From contig NC_063013.1 in assembly GCF_020509005.1 (NCBI RefSeq), positions 2,542,001-2,606,000 on the forward strand: DNA of 64,000 nt, read 5' to 3'. This stretch comes from Fulvia fulva (taxonomy: Eukaryota > Ascomycota > Dothideomycetes > Mycosphaerellales > Mycosphaerellaceae). Of the stretch, positions 20,189-31,399 are shown one piece after another. Each line of letters opens with the position of its first letter. Position 1 is the stretch's first letter. The translations under genes and the position numbers were made by a program. The notes beneath the pieces are model-generated. The model did not search any database and was not told where the DNA came from. It saw only the letters and a program-made list of their open reading frames with translations.

Positions 20189-20361
20189 TATTACGGGCCT
20201 AGGGGGACGTCTAGTAGGTAGTAGTCGGTCACGTAACTCGGTACGGGCCGGCCCGTATACCTCGACTTATATATTAACTTTCCGTACCTTATACTCCTCT
20301 TAGATAGCCTGTCTAATAACTTTGTTATTTGCCCTATATTAAGAACGGCCCCCTTATACTA
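20189..20361 (+). repeat. Gyp3-a 3' LTR (173 bp)
   Basis: It begins TATTACGGGCC directly after a polypurine tract (20177-20185, G-rich) and ends CTTATACTA. The copy at 57145-57317 (reverse) has the same length, a TGTTACGGGCC start and the same end, which fixes both edges. Confidence 0.8.
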
Positions 20362-20949
20362 AGGTTCCGTTCCCCTAACGGTAGATCCTAGAGTTACGGA
20401 GCTACGGAGGATAACTACCTAATTAGGAAGCGCGACCTCACCCCGAATAGTAGCAAAGGATAGTAACTAACGAGAGCTGTAGCCTTATAAACATTTAGTA
20501 CTAAGAGCTAAGCCGAGGAATAAACTAAGGAAAAACCTAGGATATAAGCTAAGGCCTACTATATAGAAAGTAGAGACTAACGATAAGTAATATAGCGTAG
20601 ACGACCCTATATACGGAGGCGGAAAACTTACTAGGGGATAACGAACACCTAGCCCGGGTATATAAGAACACTATAGTATAGCTACTAGGAGCGCTAAAAG
20701 CGCTATTATACTAAATCCCGAAGACAATCTAATAAGTAATATAGAAGGTAGCCTAGAGACTAACTATATAGATAGATAGATAGATAGATTTGTCATTCCC
20801 CTGTTCTAGGACCCTATCCGGCCTATGCAGGTATATATCTATTGTTATGTACAAAGGGAAACCCGAATAGGTGAAAACCCTTCCCGCCCCCGACTACTCC
20901 TTGTCTAGATTAGCTTTCCCTCTGAACGTACGTAGTCCATGTCACTACC

Positions 20950-23900
20950 CCGTTAGCCCCCGCTCCTAGCCGCTCTCGTCGCGCTGCGTCGTGTCCTCTC
21001 TTCCTGCACTGCTCCTACTAGGCGGTACTGTTCTAGCCAGCCCTTCTCTAGTATCCAGTTCGTAATGCGCCGTAGGTCTTTAGCGTTATTAAGAAGTGCC
21101 CCAATCGTCCGGTTCCTCGCCTTTGCCATCCACTCCCCCCTTCCTAGCGACCACCTCGGACAGACGAGGAGTGCGTGCCGTACGTTCTGGGAGCGATAGC
21201 CGTAGGGGCAGCTAGTATTCGTGTATCCTGGAACCTTCCTCCATAATAGGTACCCCTGGAGGCCGATGTGTTCGCTTCGCAGTTGGGTTGCTATGCTACT
21301 CTGTGCCCTCGTAAGGCGGTAGTAGATGAGCTTCGGGGGGTGCTTGACCGCGGATTTTGTAGCTGATCATTCCTTAGGTTGTCCCGCTAGCTGAGGGCGT
21401 CCACTATGCCCTACAACCTGGTTGTTCCACCTCTCTTTCTATAGTTGCTCTACAAACGATTTCTCACCTTCCTATTGTGTTGCTAGCTGTTCGTCCCTTG
21501 CCCGGTAGTTCGGCTCGTTTCCGGGTCGAATGCCCTTGTGCGCTGGTACTGATTCGCGGGCCCTTGCGACTGCACTGGCGATGACCTTCTGTACTAGGTA
21601 CTGTGCCGACTTGCCTAAGTAGGAGGTCCGTAGTCCCTGGATGTATAGGTCGATCGGCGGTATAGCGGTCTCGTGCTCAAGCATCCTCGTTAGTATCGAC
21701 TTATATGCCCCGGTGACCTTCCTTAGGCATTGGTTTTGGATCTTCGCTAGCGGCGCGACGAGTCCCTTCGATAGGCAGGCCCTCTCGCCTAAGGACCACA
21801 CTTGGCTACTATAGGTAAGGACTGGCCGTATAATAGCCGTATATAGAAGTCGTGACTGCCGGAAGTCCGCCCCCCATATAGACGCAGTGAGCCTCTAGCA
21901 TGATGCCATATTCTGTTCAGCTTTCCGTAATATTGCCTGTACGTGCTTCCTCCACCGTAGCGCCGGGTCCACCCATAGTCCGAGGATCCTGAGCTGATTT
22001 GCCGGGTTAGTCGTGTGCCCCTATATCTGGATAGAAGCTTGCATATTGTGGAACCGTGGCCGGCGCGTAAAGTGTATCAGATTGTACTTTTCTGGGGCAA
22101 ACCGAGCCCCGTGCCTCCTAGCCTAGTCCTCGCAGATCTTGTGCTTCTCTTCTAGTAGCCTACAGTTCTCCTCAGTCGAGGAAGACCACGCTAGGATGTT
22201 TATGTCGTCTACGAAGCCGCTCGTAGCGGTGTTCTGGGATTCTAGGGCTGGGAGCAGCGTCGCCATAAAGAAGAGGAACAGAATAGGTGCTAGCGTTGAG
22301 CCTTGCGGGATTCTAGTGTGGACTGCTTGAAATAGGCTTCTGTACTGGCCGACCAGGATCGACGTACTGCGGTTTTGGAGGTAGGACCGTACGAAGTTGA
22401 CAAGCCACTCAGGGAGTCCTTTCGACCTTAGGATGTAGAGAAGCCGCGGGTGTGACACGTAGTCGAAGGCTCCCGATATGTCTAGGCTAAGTAAGGAAGC
22501 TACCTTGTCCCTATTCTTATACCAGATGGCCTTTACCTAAGAGGTGATAAGTTCCATCGCGGATAGCGTCGATCGCTATGGGCGCGCACCCATCTAGGTG
22601 TCCGGGAGTAGGGAGTGTTCCTCTGCCGCCTCGGAGAGTCTCGTTACAACCAGCTTCTCAAGCGCCTTCCCAAGAGTGTTAAGGAGCGCAATTAGGCGGT
22701 ACGACTTCACCTGCGTATAGTCTTCCTTCTGCGGCTTGCGTAGGACCACTGTCGTCGATTGTTTAAAAGCTATCGGGTGGTATCCGGTCTGTAGGCAGGC
22801 GTTGAAGATCGCTGCAACTGCTAGGGCTAGTTGATCTCTACACTTCTTTAGTAGCTCGTTTGGGATCCCATCCGGCCCCGGGGCTTTCTTCGCCGGCAAC
22901 TTCCTCAGCACAGCGGTAACTTCTCCCTCGGACACCTCCTGTTAGACCGCGATGCTAGGGGCTAGGGGAGTAGAGCTGTTTATGTCGCTTAGATCAGCCT
23001 CGACTGGGGGTGGGAAGAACTTGCTAGCCAGTAGACGCGCCTTGGCCTCGGGGTCGCTAACCGGGCCACTAGGCGATTGTAGCGCTAGGATAGAGAAGGA
23101 GGGGCCCTGTGTAGGGTCCTGTCGGGCCCATTTCGCTAGCTTCTACATCCTCTCTGGCTTGCCGGCGATTTCTTCCACTGTGGCCCTCTAGCCGACTGCT
23201 TTCTCCCTCCGTATTATGGCTTTCTTCTGTTGGCATGCCTCCCTATATACGTTCCAGGCCTCCTCGCTATGGCTGCTCGTCCACACCCGGCGGGCTCTCC
23301 TTGCTTCTCTTACTACCGCAGTGCACTCCGGCGTCCAGTATGGTTTGGACCATGTCGTTGGTTGGGCAAGCCGAACGTGAAGTGAGGTCGCTTTTCTTAT
23401 TTCGTCTGTCAACCCCTAGACTGCTTCGTCTATCTCGTCTTTACTGTTGTATTGCTGCTGCGCGATCTGGACTAGCCTCTTAGAGTCATCGAGGTACGCC
23501 TAGATGTTGGCCCAGTGGGCCTTTCCCCAGTTTGGCTTAGGGGTTCTCGCTGGTGTGCGTTGTATCTGTGTCGCAATAGAGGTCCTGACTGGCATGTGGT
23601 CTGACGACGCCTCGAGTTCATGTTCGATCCCACAGTAGGTTACCGTGTAGTAGTGGCTATCTGAGATCCAGGAGAGGTCGATCGTGCCTTAGAGTCCCCC
23701 TCTCTTCCAGGTGCCCAGGTCCTTCGGGGTATTGAGGGCAATTGCGTTGCTCGCCATCAAGTCGAGTACTTCGTCGGCTATAGGGTGCGGCTACATAAGG
23801 CTTTCCTAGGAAGGGTGGTGTATGTTGAAGTCTCCTACTACGATGTGGCACCCTTGTCTCTTGAGCGCACTGTCTAGGTGTCTGCAGACCCCTAGGTCGC

Positions 23901-24270
23901 GGCTAGACCTCGAGGCTGGCGGTTGCATGTATAGGTTGTGTATCCAGGTGCTACCTACGTGGAGGGAGGTAATATCGCCCCCGCCTTCTTCGTCTGCGTA
24001 GTACACTACCTCCCAGTCGGATTCTAGTATGTCCTTGCTGACATAGAAGCACGTGCGGGGTCTGCCGTCGCCTCGTAGGCATGTCGTGTAGCCTGGTGAC
24101 TTGCAGGTCGTTAGTCTCTTATGGTGCGGGTTAATCTATAGCTCCTAGATTGCAAGGACGTAGTGGACGCGCGGGTCCGCCTCGTGTAGGAAATGGTTCT
24201 GGACTATATCCTTGCTATAGTTGACGTTATACTGGATGATGCTAAGCGTGTCGAGGCTAGTCATCGGCAT
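20950..24270 (-). pseudogene. Lin3-a ORF2: endonuclease and reverse transcriptase
   Basis: The start is the ATG at 24270 ('MPMTSLDTLSIIQYNVN', endonuclease start). The endonuclease 'VVGDFNIHHPS' is near 23825. The reverse transcriptase has 'APGPDGIPNELLKK' near 22870, 'LISSLDISGAFDYV'-like sequence near 22480, 'PQGSTLAPILFL' near 22295 and catalytic 'FVDD' near 22215. The C-terminal cluster reads 'CPYGYRSQNVRHALLVC' near 21190-21215, with one Cys changed to Tyr (TGC to TAC). Stops include TGG to TAG at about 22122 and CAG to TAG at about 22023. Length and order match Lin1 ORF2. Confidence 0.82.
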
Positions 24271-25726
24271 CGACAATCATTTCCTCTATATCGTCCTGTG
24301 TCCTACTGCCCTGTACGTCCTGGTCTACGCCTATCGGCTATGTACTAAAGGGGAGCCGGGCCTAGTTAGATTCCCTCGCCGCAGCTAGCAGAGCACGTGG
24401 CCTCCCGTACGCCCTAGGCTACGCATCCTTTACATCGTTCTCGGCCCTAGGGCGCTTGTGCCCGACCGCCGCTAGTTAGTTCCGGTGTGGGCTAGCCTCA
24501 CGGTCGCCGTAGAATCTTAGGGCGACGGTTCTGTTTGTGATTGCCTTGTTTTTCGCTAGTTTCCGCTATGGGCATTCCGCACTATACGATAGGTGGTGCC
24601 CCGGACAGTTCGCGCACCGTCTCGTAGTCGATATACAGTCCCTAGACATATAGTCTCCTACACAGTTCGAGCAGGCCTGCTTGTTTATGCACGTGTAGGT
24701 TTGGTGTCTATACTGTTAGCATTTGAAGCATTAGAGGACACGAAAGGATAAGGAGTGCTTTTCTACTATCTTGAGGCTGTATTGCTAGACCAGGCCTTGT
24801 TCTATCGCTAGATCCGCCGCTTTCGCGTCTTGTAGCCATACTATTAGCGCCGAGGCCTTCTTGCCTTCTAGCCATTTCCTATAGAGCCAAGTCGCCTTCT
24901 GGATTGGAGAGTTAAGAGTGACCGGGTTGTCCTCTTAGAGAGCGCGTAGGTGACCCTGGTTGGTTGGGTCAAACTCCTTAGGCATGTCGTAGACTAGGAT
25001 CGTGAATTGTTTCGTTAAGACCTTCGCTAATGCCGCAACCTTAGATGCCCACTGTGGCTGTGCCTCTAGGTGCCTCCTAGTAGTAGCAGAGCTAGTATAG
25101 ATCTGTAGAGTGCCGTTGGACTGTTGGTTCACTACGACCACCCCTGGTTGGTTAATTCGTTAGGCGAGCTCCTTGTTCGATAGCTTCGCAACTTCGGCCT
25201 AGTCTTCCTTTGCTACAATGCGGATCGTAACTACATCGTGCGTTGGGCGGGGGCCTAGTATCGATGCCGCGACCGATGCCTAGCTATAGGGGTGTTGATT
25301 CCGGGTGGCCTTACTAATCGCCTAGGACGTCGTCCTCATTTCTTATTGCCCTCGGTGATACGACAGTACAAGCGCCGTGCGTAGCTGAGTGATCATTACC
25401 TATAGAGACCGGTAAGGGAGCTGATCGTTAGTTTCTATGCTTTTTGCGTCCTCTATAAGTTGCTGCCAGTTGTCTTAGGGGGGCTTCGCCTATAGGGCCG
25501 TAGGCGCCGTTAGTGCCGTAGCCTGGGCTGCTATTGCCTAGGAGTTGCCTAATGTAGCTAGGCACCTCCGCGGCGTTTGGAGCTGAAGAAACAGGGTGAA
25601 GAGAGCTTCAAGCTGTCCAGATTAAATGAGGTAGAACTCCCTCAGTCCTAGGGCAAGGAAGGAATCGTATTTAGCAAGCTAGCTACGAGATAAGGTGACA
25701 AGTCTTAACCGCGCTTTCCTACTCAT
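24271..25726 (-). pseudogene. Lin3-a ORF1 (gag-like, CCHC knuckles)
   Basis: The start is the ATG at 25726 ('MSRKARLRLVTLS'). The frame contains a Thr/Ser-rich segment at about 25080-25140 and ends in a Cys-rich region at about 24560-24740 with 'CFKC..YRHQTYTC', 'CSNCVGDYMSRDC' and 'CANCPGHHLSYSAEC'. These are three knuckles like those of Lin1 ORF1, with one His changed to Tyr in the second. Around ten TAG/TAA codons interrupt it at Gln or Trp positions. The protein would bind element RNA if restored by evolution; as it stands it cannot be made full length. Confidence 0.75.
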
Positions 25727-26731
25727 CTAGCACCACCGTGTAGCCTCGTTTCGAGAGGTTAGCCCGGAGCAAAAGCTTCCCTCTACGCCCTCCCTCCCTG
25801 TTTGCTCCTTAAGCCAATATCTACCTCTATAGGCCTAAGCCCTTTAGTGCTCTCTATTGACCGACATGCGCATCCGTCCTCTCGGGCTGTACAGACAGTG
25901 TCAGCCGTCGCTACTAGTGTACACTACGCCCTAGGTTTTGACGCCCTTCGCGTTACCGTAGCCTATCTCTAGAAAGCGGCCGTCTATGCCTCGTAGGTTT
26001 GCTCGGGGCACACACCACGCCGGGCAGCGTACTCCTTACGTTTCTACCTACTAACTAATATGAAGTTCCTTATCACCCTGCCCTCGATCCTCCCCGATCA
26101 TAGAACTAATCCACTTGTATTGTACGTCTTTTCCCCGTCCTAACAGCCGTCTTTTCCTTGCTTAGGCTATCGTCTTTTCCTCGTCGCAATCTACTATGTC
26201 AGACTAGGTGCGTTGTGTAGCGGGACAGGCAGTGCCTTAGGCAAAACCCTCGTTCCTATACCGGGTGTTTAACAGGCCCTTATAGGCTTCGTCGCGTGTC
26301 TACCTACCCACCGTATTGCCCGCTAGCAAACACCAGATTGTTTCGTAGTCCGCTCGACGCCGTTACATAGTCCGCTCAGTTGTTGTTCTATAGTCCGCTC
26401 GTCTAATGTTCGTCGCTTAGCCCGCTCGGTTTGCGGTCTCCGGAGGTGAAAATTCTGCACTTATACTAGAGGTGTCCTATCGAGCGTATAGGCCACGGTT
26501 CCGCGCCCTTCTTACACGTAGAAAGAAGAGGGACTCGCTCCCGACACGAGTACACGCTCGTCGGATGGTTTTCATACCCGTTTTGCTAGTAGTCCTCTGT
26601 TCGCCGCGGCTTCGCCTACGCTACGCGCCCGTCGCGCCTACGACGCTCCAGCGTGAGAATACTTGGCTCTCTCGTAGCTAGACGAGAGGTTCGTAGCCGA
26701 CACTACGTACAGGTGATTCTCGTCGTCGACC
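25727..26731 (-). promoter_or_regulatory. Lin3-a 5' UTR, probable internal promoter region
   Basis: This is about 1 kb between the element 5' end and the ORF1 ATG, present also at the 5' end of Lin3-d (57650-58660), so it belongs to the element. It holds four spaced copies of a 10-bp motif (separate entry). A plus-strand open frame at 26472-26681 looks incidental. LINE 5' UTRs normally carry the promoter; that role is inferred here. Confidence 0.6.
26346..26427 (-). repeat. Four spaced GAGCGGACTA motifs in the Lin3-a 5' UTR
   Basis: On the plus strand TAGTCCGCTC occurs at 26346-26355, 26368-26377 and 26391-26400, and TAGCCCGCTC at 26418-26427. Start-to-start spacings are 22, 23 and 27 bp. 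The same four motifs with the same spacings occur in Lin3-d. The motif contains no CA or TG and so cannot be hit by RIP at CpA. It is a possible protein-binding array. Confidence 0.8.
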
Positions 26732-27212
26732 GACTAACTATATAGGTAATAGTAGTAGTAGGTAAGAATTAACCCCCTACTAAGGTAAGTAATACGGTAC
26801 GCCTATATATTACTAATCCGGCGGAGAAATAAGAAATCGTAGCCCTAATAAGTAAGGAGATTGTCGATAGAATCGGCTAAAAGGAGGTAGTCGGAGCGAA
26901 GGTAGAGGCAATAGGCGTAGTAAGACTCTTTACCGTATAAGAGTCTAATAGACAAAAACTAGAGATCTATAAGGAGTAGACTACTAAAGTCGCGAAGTCG
27001 GTACGAGTCTCCTACTAATAGTATACCGTTATCGCCTACGGGGTCCCTAGGATATTTAAGGTCGAAGACCTTCTCTAACTCTAAGTATAGAACTAGAATA
27101 TATCTCTAGGAGTACGACGAACGAAGGCGGTATAGTTATATAAGATAGTAGACCGAGAGAAGACGTATTTATCGCTTATTATCTAGGTAGAGATAGCGGA
27201 ACAAGCTAACTA

Positions 27213-28526
27213 GATACTAGATAATAGATAGATAGATTTGTTATTCCTCTGTTCTAGGACCCTATTCGGCCTATATAGGTATATATCTATTGTTATATAT
27301 AAAGGGAAACCCGAATAGATAAAAACTCTTCCCGCCCCGACTACTCCTTATCTAGATTAGCTTTCCCTCTAAACGTACGTAGTCTATATTACTACCCCGT
27401 TAGCCCCCGCTCCTAGCCGATCTCGTCGCGCTACGCCGTATCCTCTCTTCCTATACTACTCCTACTAGACGGTACTGTTCTAGCTAGCCCTTCTCTAGTA
27501 TCTAGTTCGTAATACGCCGTAGGTCCTTAACGTTATTAAGAAGTGCCCTAATCGTCCGGTTCCTCGCCTTTACTATCTACTCCCCCCTTTCTAGCGACTA
27601 CCTCGGATAGACGAGGAGTACGTACCGTATATTCTAGGAGTAATAGCCGTAGGGGTAGCTAGTATTCGTATATTCTAGAACCTTCCTCTATAATAGGTAC
27701 CCCTAGAGGCCGATATGTTCGCTTCGTAGTTAGGTTACTATACTACTCTATACCCTCGTAAGGCGGTAGTAGATAAGCTTCGGGGGGTACTTAACCGCGG
27801 ATTTCGTAGCTAACTATTCCTTAGGTTATCCCGCTAGCTAAGGGCGTCTACTATACCCTATAGCCTAGTTGTTCTACCTCTCTTTCTATAGTTACTCTAT
27901 AAACAATTTCTTACCTTCCTATTATATTACTAGCTATTCGTCCCTTACCCGGTAGTTCGGCTCGTTTCCGGGTCGAATGCCCTTATACGCTAGTACTAAT
28001 TTGCGGGCCCTTACGACTATACTAGCGATAACCTTCTATACTAGGTACTATGCCGACTTGCCTAAGTAGGAGGTCCGTAGTCCCTAGATATATAGATCGA
28101 TCGGCGGTATAGCGGTCTCGTACTTAAGTATCCTTATTAGTATCGACTTATATACCCCGGTGACCTTCCTTACGCATTAGTTTTAGATCTTCGCTAACGG
28201 CGCGACGAGTCCCTTTAATAGGTAGGCCCTCTCGCCTAGGGACTATACTTAGCTACTATAGACAAGGACTAGCCGTATAATAGCTATATATAGAAGTCGT
28301 AACTACCGAAAGTCCGCCCCCTATATCAACGTAGTAAGCCTCTAGTATAATACTATATTCTATTTAGCTTTCCGTAATATTACCTATACGTACTTTCTCT
28401 ACCGTAGCGCCGGGTCTACCTATAGTCTAAGGATCCTAAGCTAATTTACCGGGTTAGTCGTATGCCCCTATATCTAGATAGAAGCTTATATATTATAGAA
28501 CCGTAGCCGGGGATACTAGATAATAG
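27213..28526 (-). mobile_element. Lin3-b: 1.3-kb 3' fragment of Lin3, fully RIP-mutated
   Basis: The element proper is 27228-28511. The 15-bp target duplication gatactagataatag is at 27213-27227 and 28512-28526. It corresponds to Lin3-a 20772-22063, the last part of ORF2 plus the 3' UTR, 5'-truncated. Compared with Lin3-a almost every CA or TG has become TA: in the first 300 bp only three CA/TG remain, all in TGT. Confidence 0.93.
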
Positions 28527-29712
28527 GCTATTCTAGAACTACGAGAGAATAGATACGGAGATCTATTAGAGTAGCTATAGGGTACTATAATACTTCTTAT
28601 ACTAATAGTACGGTTATATAGCCCTAAGATCCGGAGAGAAGACCCTAAGGTACCCTTACTCGTAGGGCTATACTAGGGAAGGGAATGCCTAAAAAAGGAG
28701 AGTAGGTATATATACCACGGTAGAAGGTACCTAGCGTATTGAAACTAATACCTAGCTAGAATAGTAGTATAAGAACGAGCGAGATATATAAGGATCTCTA
28801 TACTAGCTAGGTACCCCTAATAATAGTAGGAGGGACCTATCGTATATTAGGGCTTCGAGCCGAGTAAGAGGAAGAGGGTAGAAGAGTTAAATAAGGGAAC
28901 CTGACCCTAAACGTATCTACCTCCCGGTAGGCCTCGATACCTTAACCGGGTCACTAATAAACTAGGCTAAATACGAATCTTTAGGGCGTCCTAGCGGCCC
29001 TAGGGCTAGCCGAATAGCGGGATATAGGCTTAGGAGATATAGTAGGTTAGTATAGAAATAGACCTTACGGATAAAGAATAATACTATACGACGACATTAC
29101 TATTGTATAGTATAACGTAAATAAAAGTAGGGACAAGGTCTAGCGCTACTTTCTATAAGAGCTAGACTCGCTACGGTATTACGTTATTACGGTATAGGAA
29201 CTATAGATCAATCCCTACGTAGGACTCCTAGTATTAACGAGCTAAGGGCCCCCTTTAGACCCTAAAATTTACGCGTCGAATCTCGTTAACCTTTAACGAT
29301 TGATCACGTAGCGGGGTTGTATAGGGATACTACTAAGATATGTATAGTTAGGAGGCGACCTTAGTAGGAAGGTAGGATTTACGAAGAATCTCTCTATAAG
29401 GCAAAAATACGAGAATCTAAAATTTTTAGATTTATTATCTTTTAGGATCACTATATATACTTCACGGCCCGCGGACCGGTAAGTATATATACCTACGCGT
29501 AAGCTATCCTAGGGTTACTAGGCGCGCCCTTGCTTACTAGGGTAGTTAGTTATCTATACTAGCTACTTATAATAACCGGAGATACTATACCGTAGTCGTA
29601 GGTAAACGAGGCGTTATCCTAAGGATATATATATACGTAAGTAAGACTATAGACCTTAAGTAGTAGAAGGTTATACTACCGTAGGAGGATAACCTAGGAG
29701 ATGAAATATTAA

Positions 29713-29773
29713 TCTAGATCGATACGATATAAGGCTCTATCTAGATCGATACGATATAAGGCTCTATCTAGAT
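29713..29773 (+). repeat. 27-bp tandem duplication in the Lin4 endonuclease region
   Basis: The unit at 29713-29739 is repeated exactly at 29740-29766 and 7 bp of a third unit follow. The unit starts tctagatcgatacg. The length is a multiple of three. It is probably a replication slip after Lin4 decayed. Confidence 0.85.
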
Positions 29774-30916
29774 CTATAACGTCTATAACCCGCTACCGTA
29801 GGGTCAAACGAGTAGGGAACTAAGAACCCTCGCCTACCTAGAGCGGACCCTAAGCTAAGACACGAAGTAAGTACTCCTCGGCGACTTTAACCTCTACTAC
29901 CTATAGTAGGGATTCGACTTCACCCCCCCGTACGCGTTTTTAGGGGGAAAGCTACTAGATATGACCGTACGCTACGGAATGGCCTTAGTAATACTAAAGG
30001 GAATAGAGACGTAGAAGGCCCGTATAAGTATAAGCACGATCGACCTATACTTTCTATTACGAGAACTTAAAGAGAGACTAGTCTAATACCGACCGAACTA
30101 CGCGCTAGAAGCCTCCTTAGACTATATCCCTATCTAAACGACGCTAGGGGTAATGGCGATAGAGGAGCTAGTAAGCGAACTACGCCGTAACTAGAAGAAG
30201 GTACGCTAGGACGATATAAGAGGCTTCCTAATAGCGAACCTACTATAGTATAGAGAACTCGAGACGACAGCTTAGCTAGATCAAGTAGCGGAACAGATTA
30301 CCTCGGTTATATAGTAAGTAGCGGAACAATATACGCCGTTACTCCGGCTCTTAACGTAGTAGAAGGCCTTCTAGACCCCTAAATACTCTATAAAGGTAAA
30401 GGAGGCTAGAAGAGCAAGGCGATAGTAGACGAAGGAGTATACCTAAGAGACGTAGGAGTAATACTGTCGCGCGACATAAGAGAAGAAGGTATAGATAAGA
30501 CGCGATAAGCTATAGGACTAGAGAGCGATGATCGGGCTCGTTATAGAAAACCCGGAATAGATATAGAGACTAGCTAAATAGGTACGACTACCTAAAGAGT
30601 AACGAACCCCTTACTTCCCTTTAATCGTAGACCGCTAAGGGATTGCCTAGACTACGCTACGGGGCAAGGTAAGAGTATTAGCCGACTATTTCTTTTTGAC
30701 GTAAGTAGAGGTAGACCTTATAGATATCGACCCGAGTATATACCCGGAACCCCTAGGTATAGATTAGGCGGTTAGCTCTAATATAGTAAAAGGAGTTATA
30801 AGTAAGCTAAAAAGACGAGAAGCCCTAGGCCTAGATAGGATACTAAATATAATACTAAAAGAGTATAGAGAAGAGATTACGCCGAGCCTTATAAACCTAT
30901 TTACCGCGAACCTACG

Positions 30917-31392
30917 TGTTACGGTTTAGACTAGAGGACTATATAAGACGTAGTATAGGAAAGAGAATTAAAGGATAAGGACTAATCGCTAGAAGGAAAG
31001 AGGGCCACTAAGCCCTAGTCACGTATACGACTATAGGCTTCATATATAGTCGTAGACGACCGTAGTAATAGTATATAGTCGAACACGACTAGACGACTAG
31101 ACGACCGGTCGTATAGACGGTCGGACACCTACTACGAGCTAGTATAAGAATTTCCTTTGTATTTAGGAACGCTAAGAATCCCCTATAGCTTCGAGGCATT
31201 CAACTTACTGTTTAATATTACTATTTAGAATATACTATAACCTAACCTCTACCTTACTACTACTTAGTCTCTATAAGACAAGACAGCTACTACTTTATTA
31301 CTCTCCCTTAACTTCCTATCGGCCCGAGAACAAACCCGATTGAGCTTAGTCTTCTGATCTTATAATATTATTAGGTTATACTAAACCTTATA
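30917..31392 (+). repeat. Gyp2 5' LTR (476 bp)
   Basis: It starts TGTTACGGTTTAG and ends CTTATA (TA for the canonical CA). It contains a cluster of CGAC/GTCG repeats at about 31030-31130, including the palindrome acgaccggtcgt. It pairs with 42597-43072. Confidence 0.92.
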
Positions 31393-31399
31393 GCTTTAA

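Larger units (their letters stand above)
7488..20361 (+). mobile_element. Gyp3-a: RIP-mutated gypsy, 3' part, interrupted by three insertions
   Basis: The element consists of 7488-7903, 14041-14743, 19679-19844 and 20080-20361. It carries the integrase C-terminus, a chromodomain-like tail, a polypurine tract and a 173-bp 3' LTR (20189-20361). Gyp1, Lin1-a and a solo Copia-type LTR are inserted in it; Gyp4 cuts its 5' side, so the rest of pol lies beyond the left edge. The copy at 57145-60801 reads straight through the Gyp1 and Lin1-a insertion points and so confirms both as insertions. RIP is heavy. Confidence 0.85.
20758..26745 (-). mobile_element. Lin3-a: near full-length LINE with a 1-kb 5' UTR
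   Basis: The element proper is 20772-26731 (about 6.0 kb), minus strand. The 14-bp target duplication gactaactatatag is at 20758-20771 and 26732-26745. It lies in Lin4 ORF1. The tail is (TCTA)n. Parts: 5' UTR 25727-26731, ORF1 about 24270-25726, ORF2 from 24270 down to about 20950. Mutation is moderate: many TAG stops but plentiful CA/TG. Two other copies (27228-28511 and 57650-59977) are more strongly mutated and allow base-by-base comparison. Confidence 0.93.
20590..28950 (+). pseudogene. Lin4 ORF1, interrupted by Lin3 and a Lin3 fragment
   Basis: Before Lin3 the plus strand reads 'LLGDNEHLARVYKNTI' followed by 'LLGALKAL', matching Lin1 ORF1 'AGDGEHLERALKGMI' and 'LLGGLKAL'. After Lin3 it resumes at 26746 with 'GKN.PP', then 'LISKEIVDRIG' and 'VVRLFTV', matching Lin1 ORF1 residues about 90-145. 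After the Lin3 fragment it continues from 28527 toward the knuckle region, where cysteines are lost (TGC to TAC). Stops are frequent. The ORF1/ORF2 border is not sharp; I place it near 28950-29100. Confidence 0.65.

Noticed and set aside
26472..26681. 69-aa plus-strand frame in the Lin3 5' UTR
   Set aside because: It is antisense to the element, Arg-rich and featureless, and is broken in Lin3-d.
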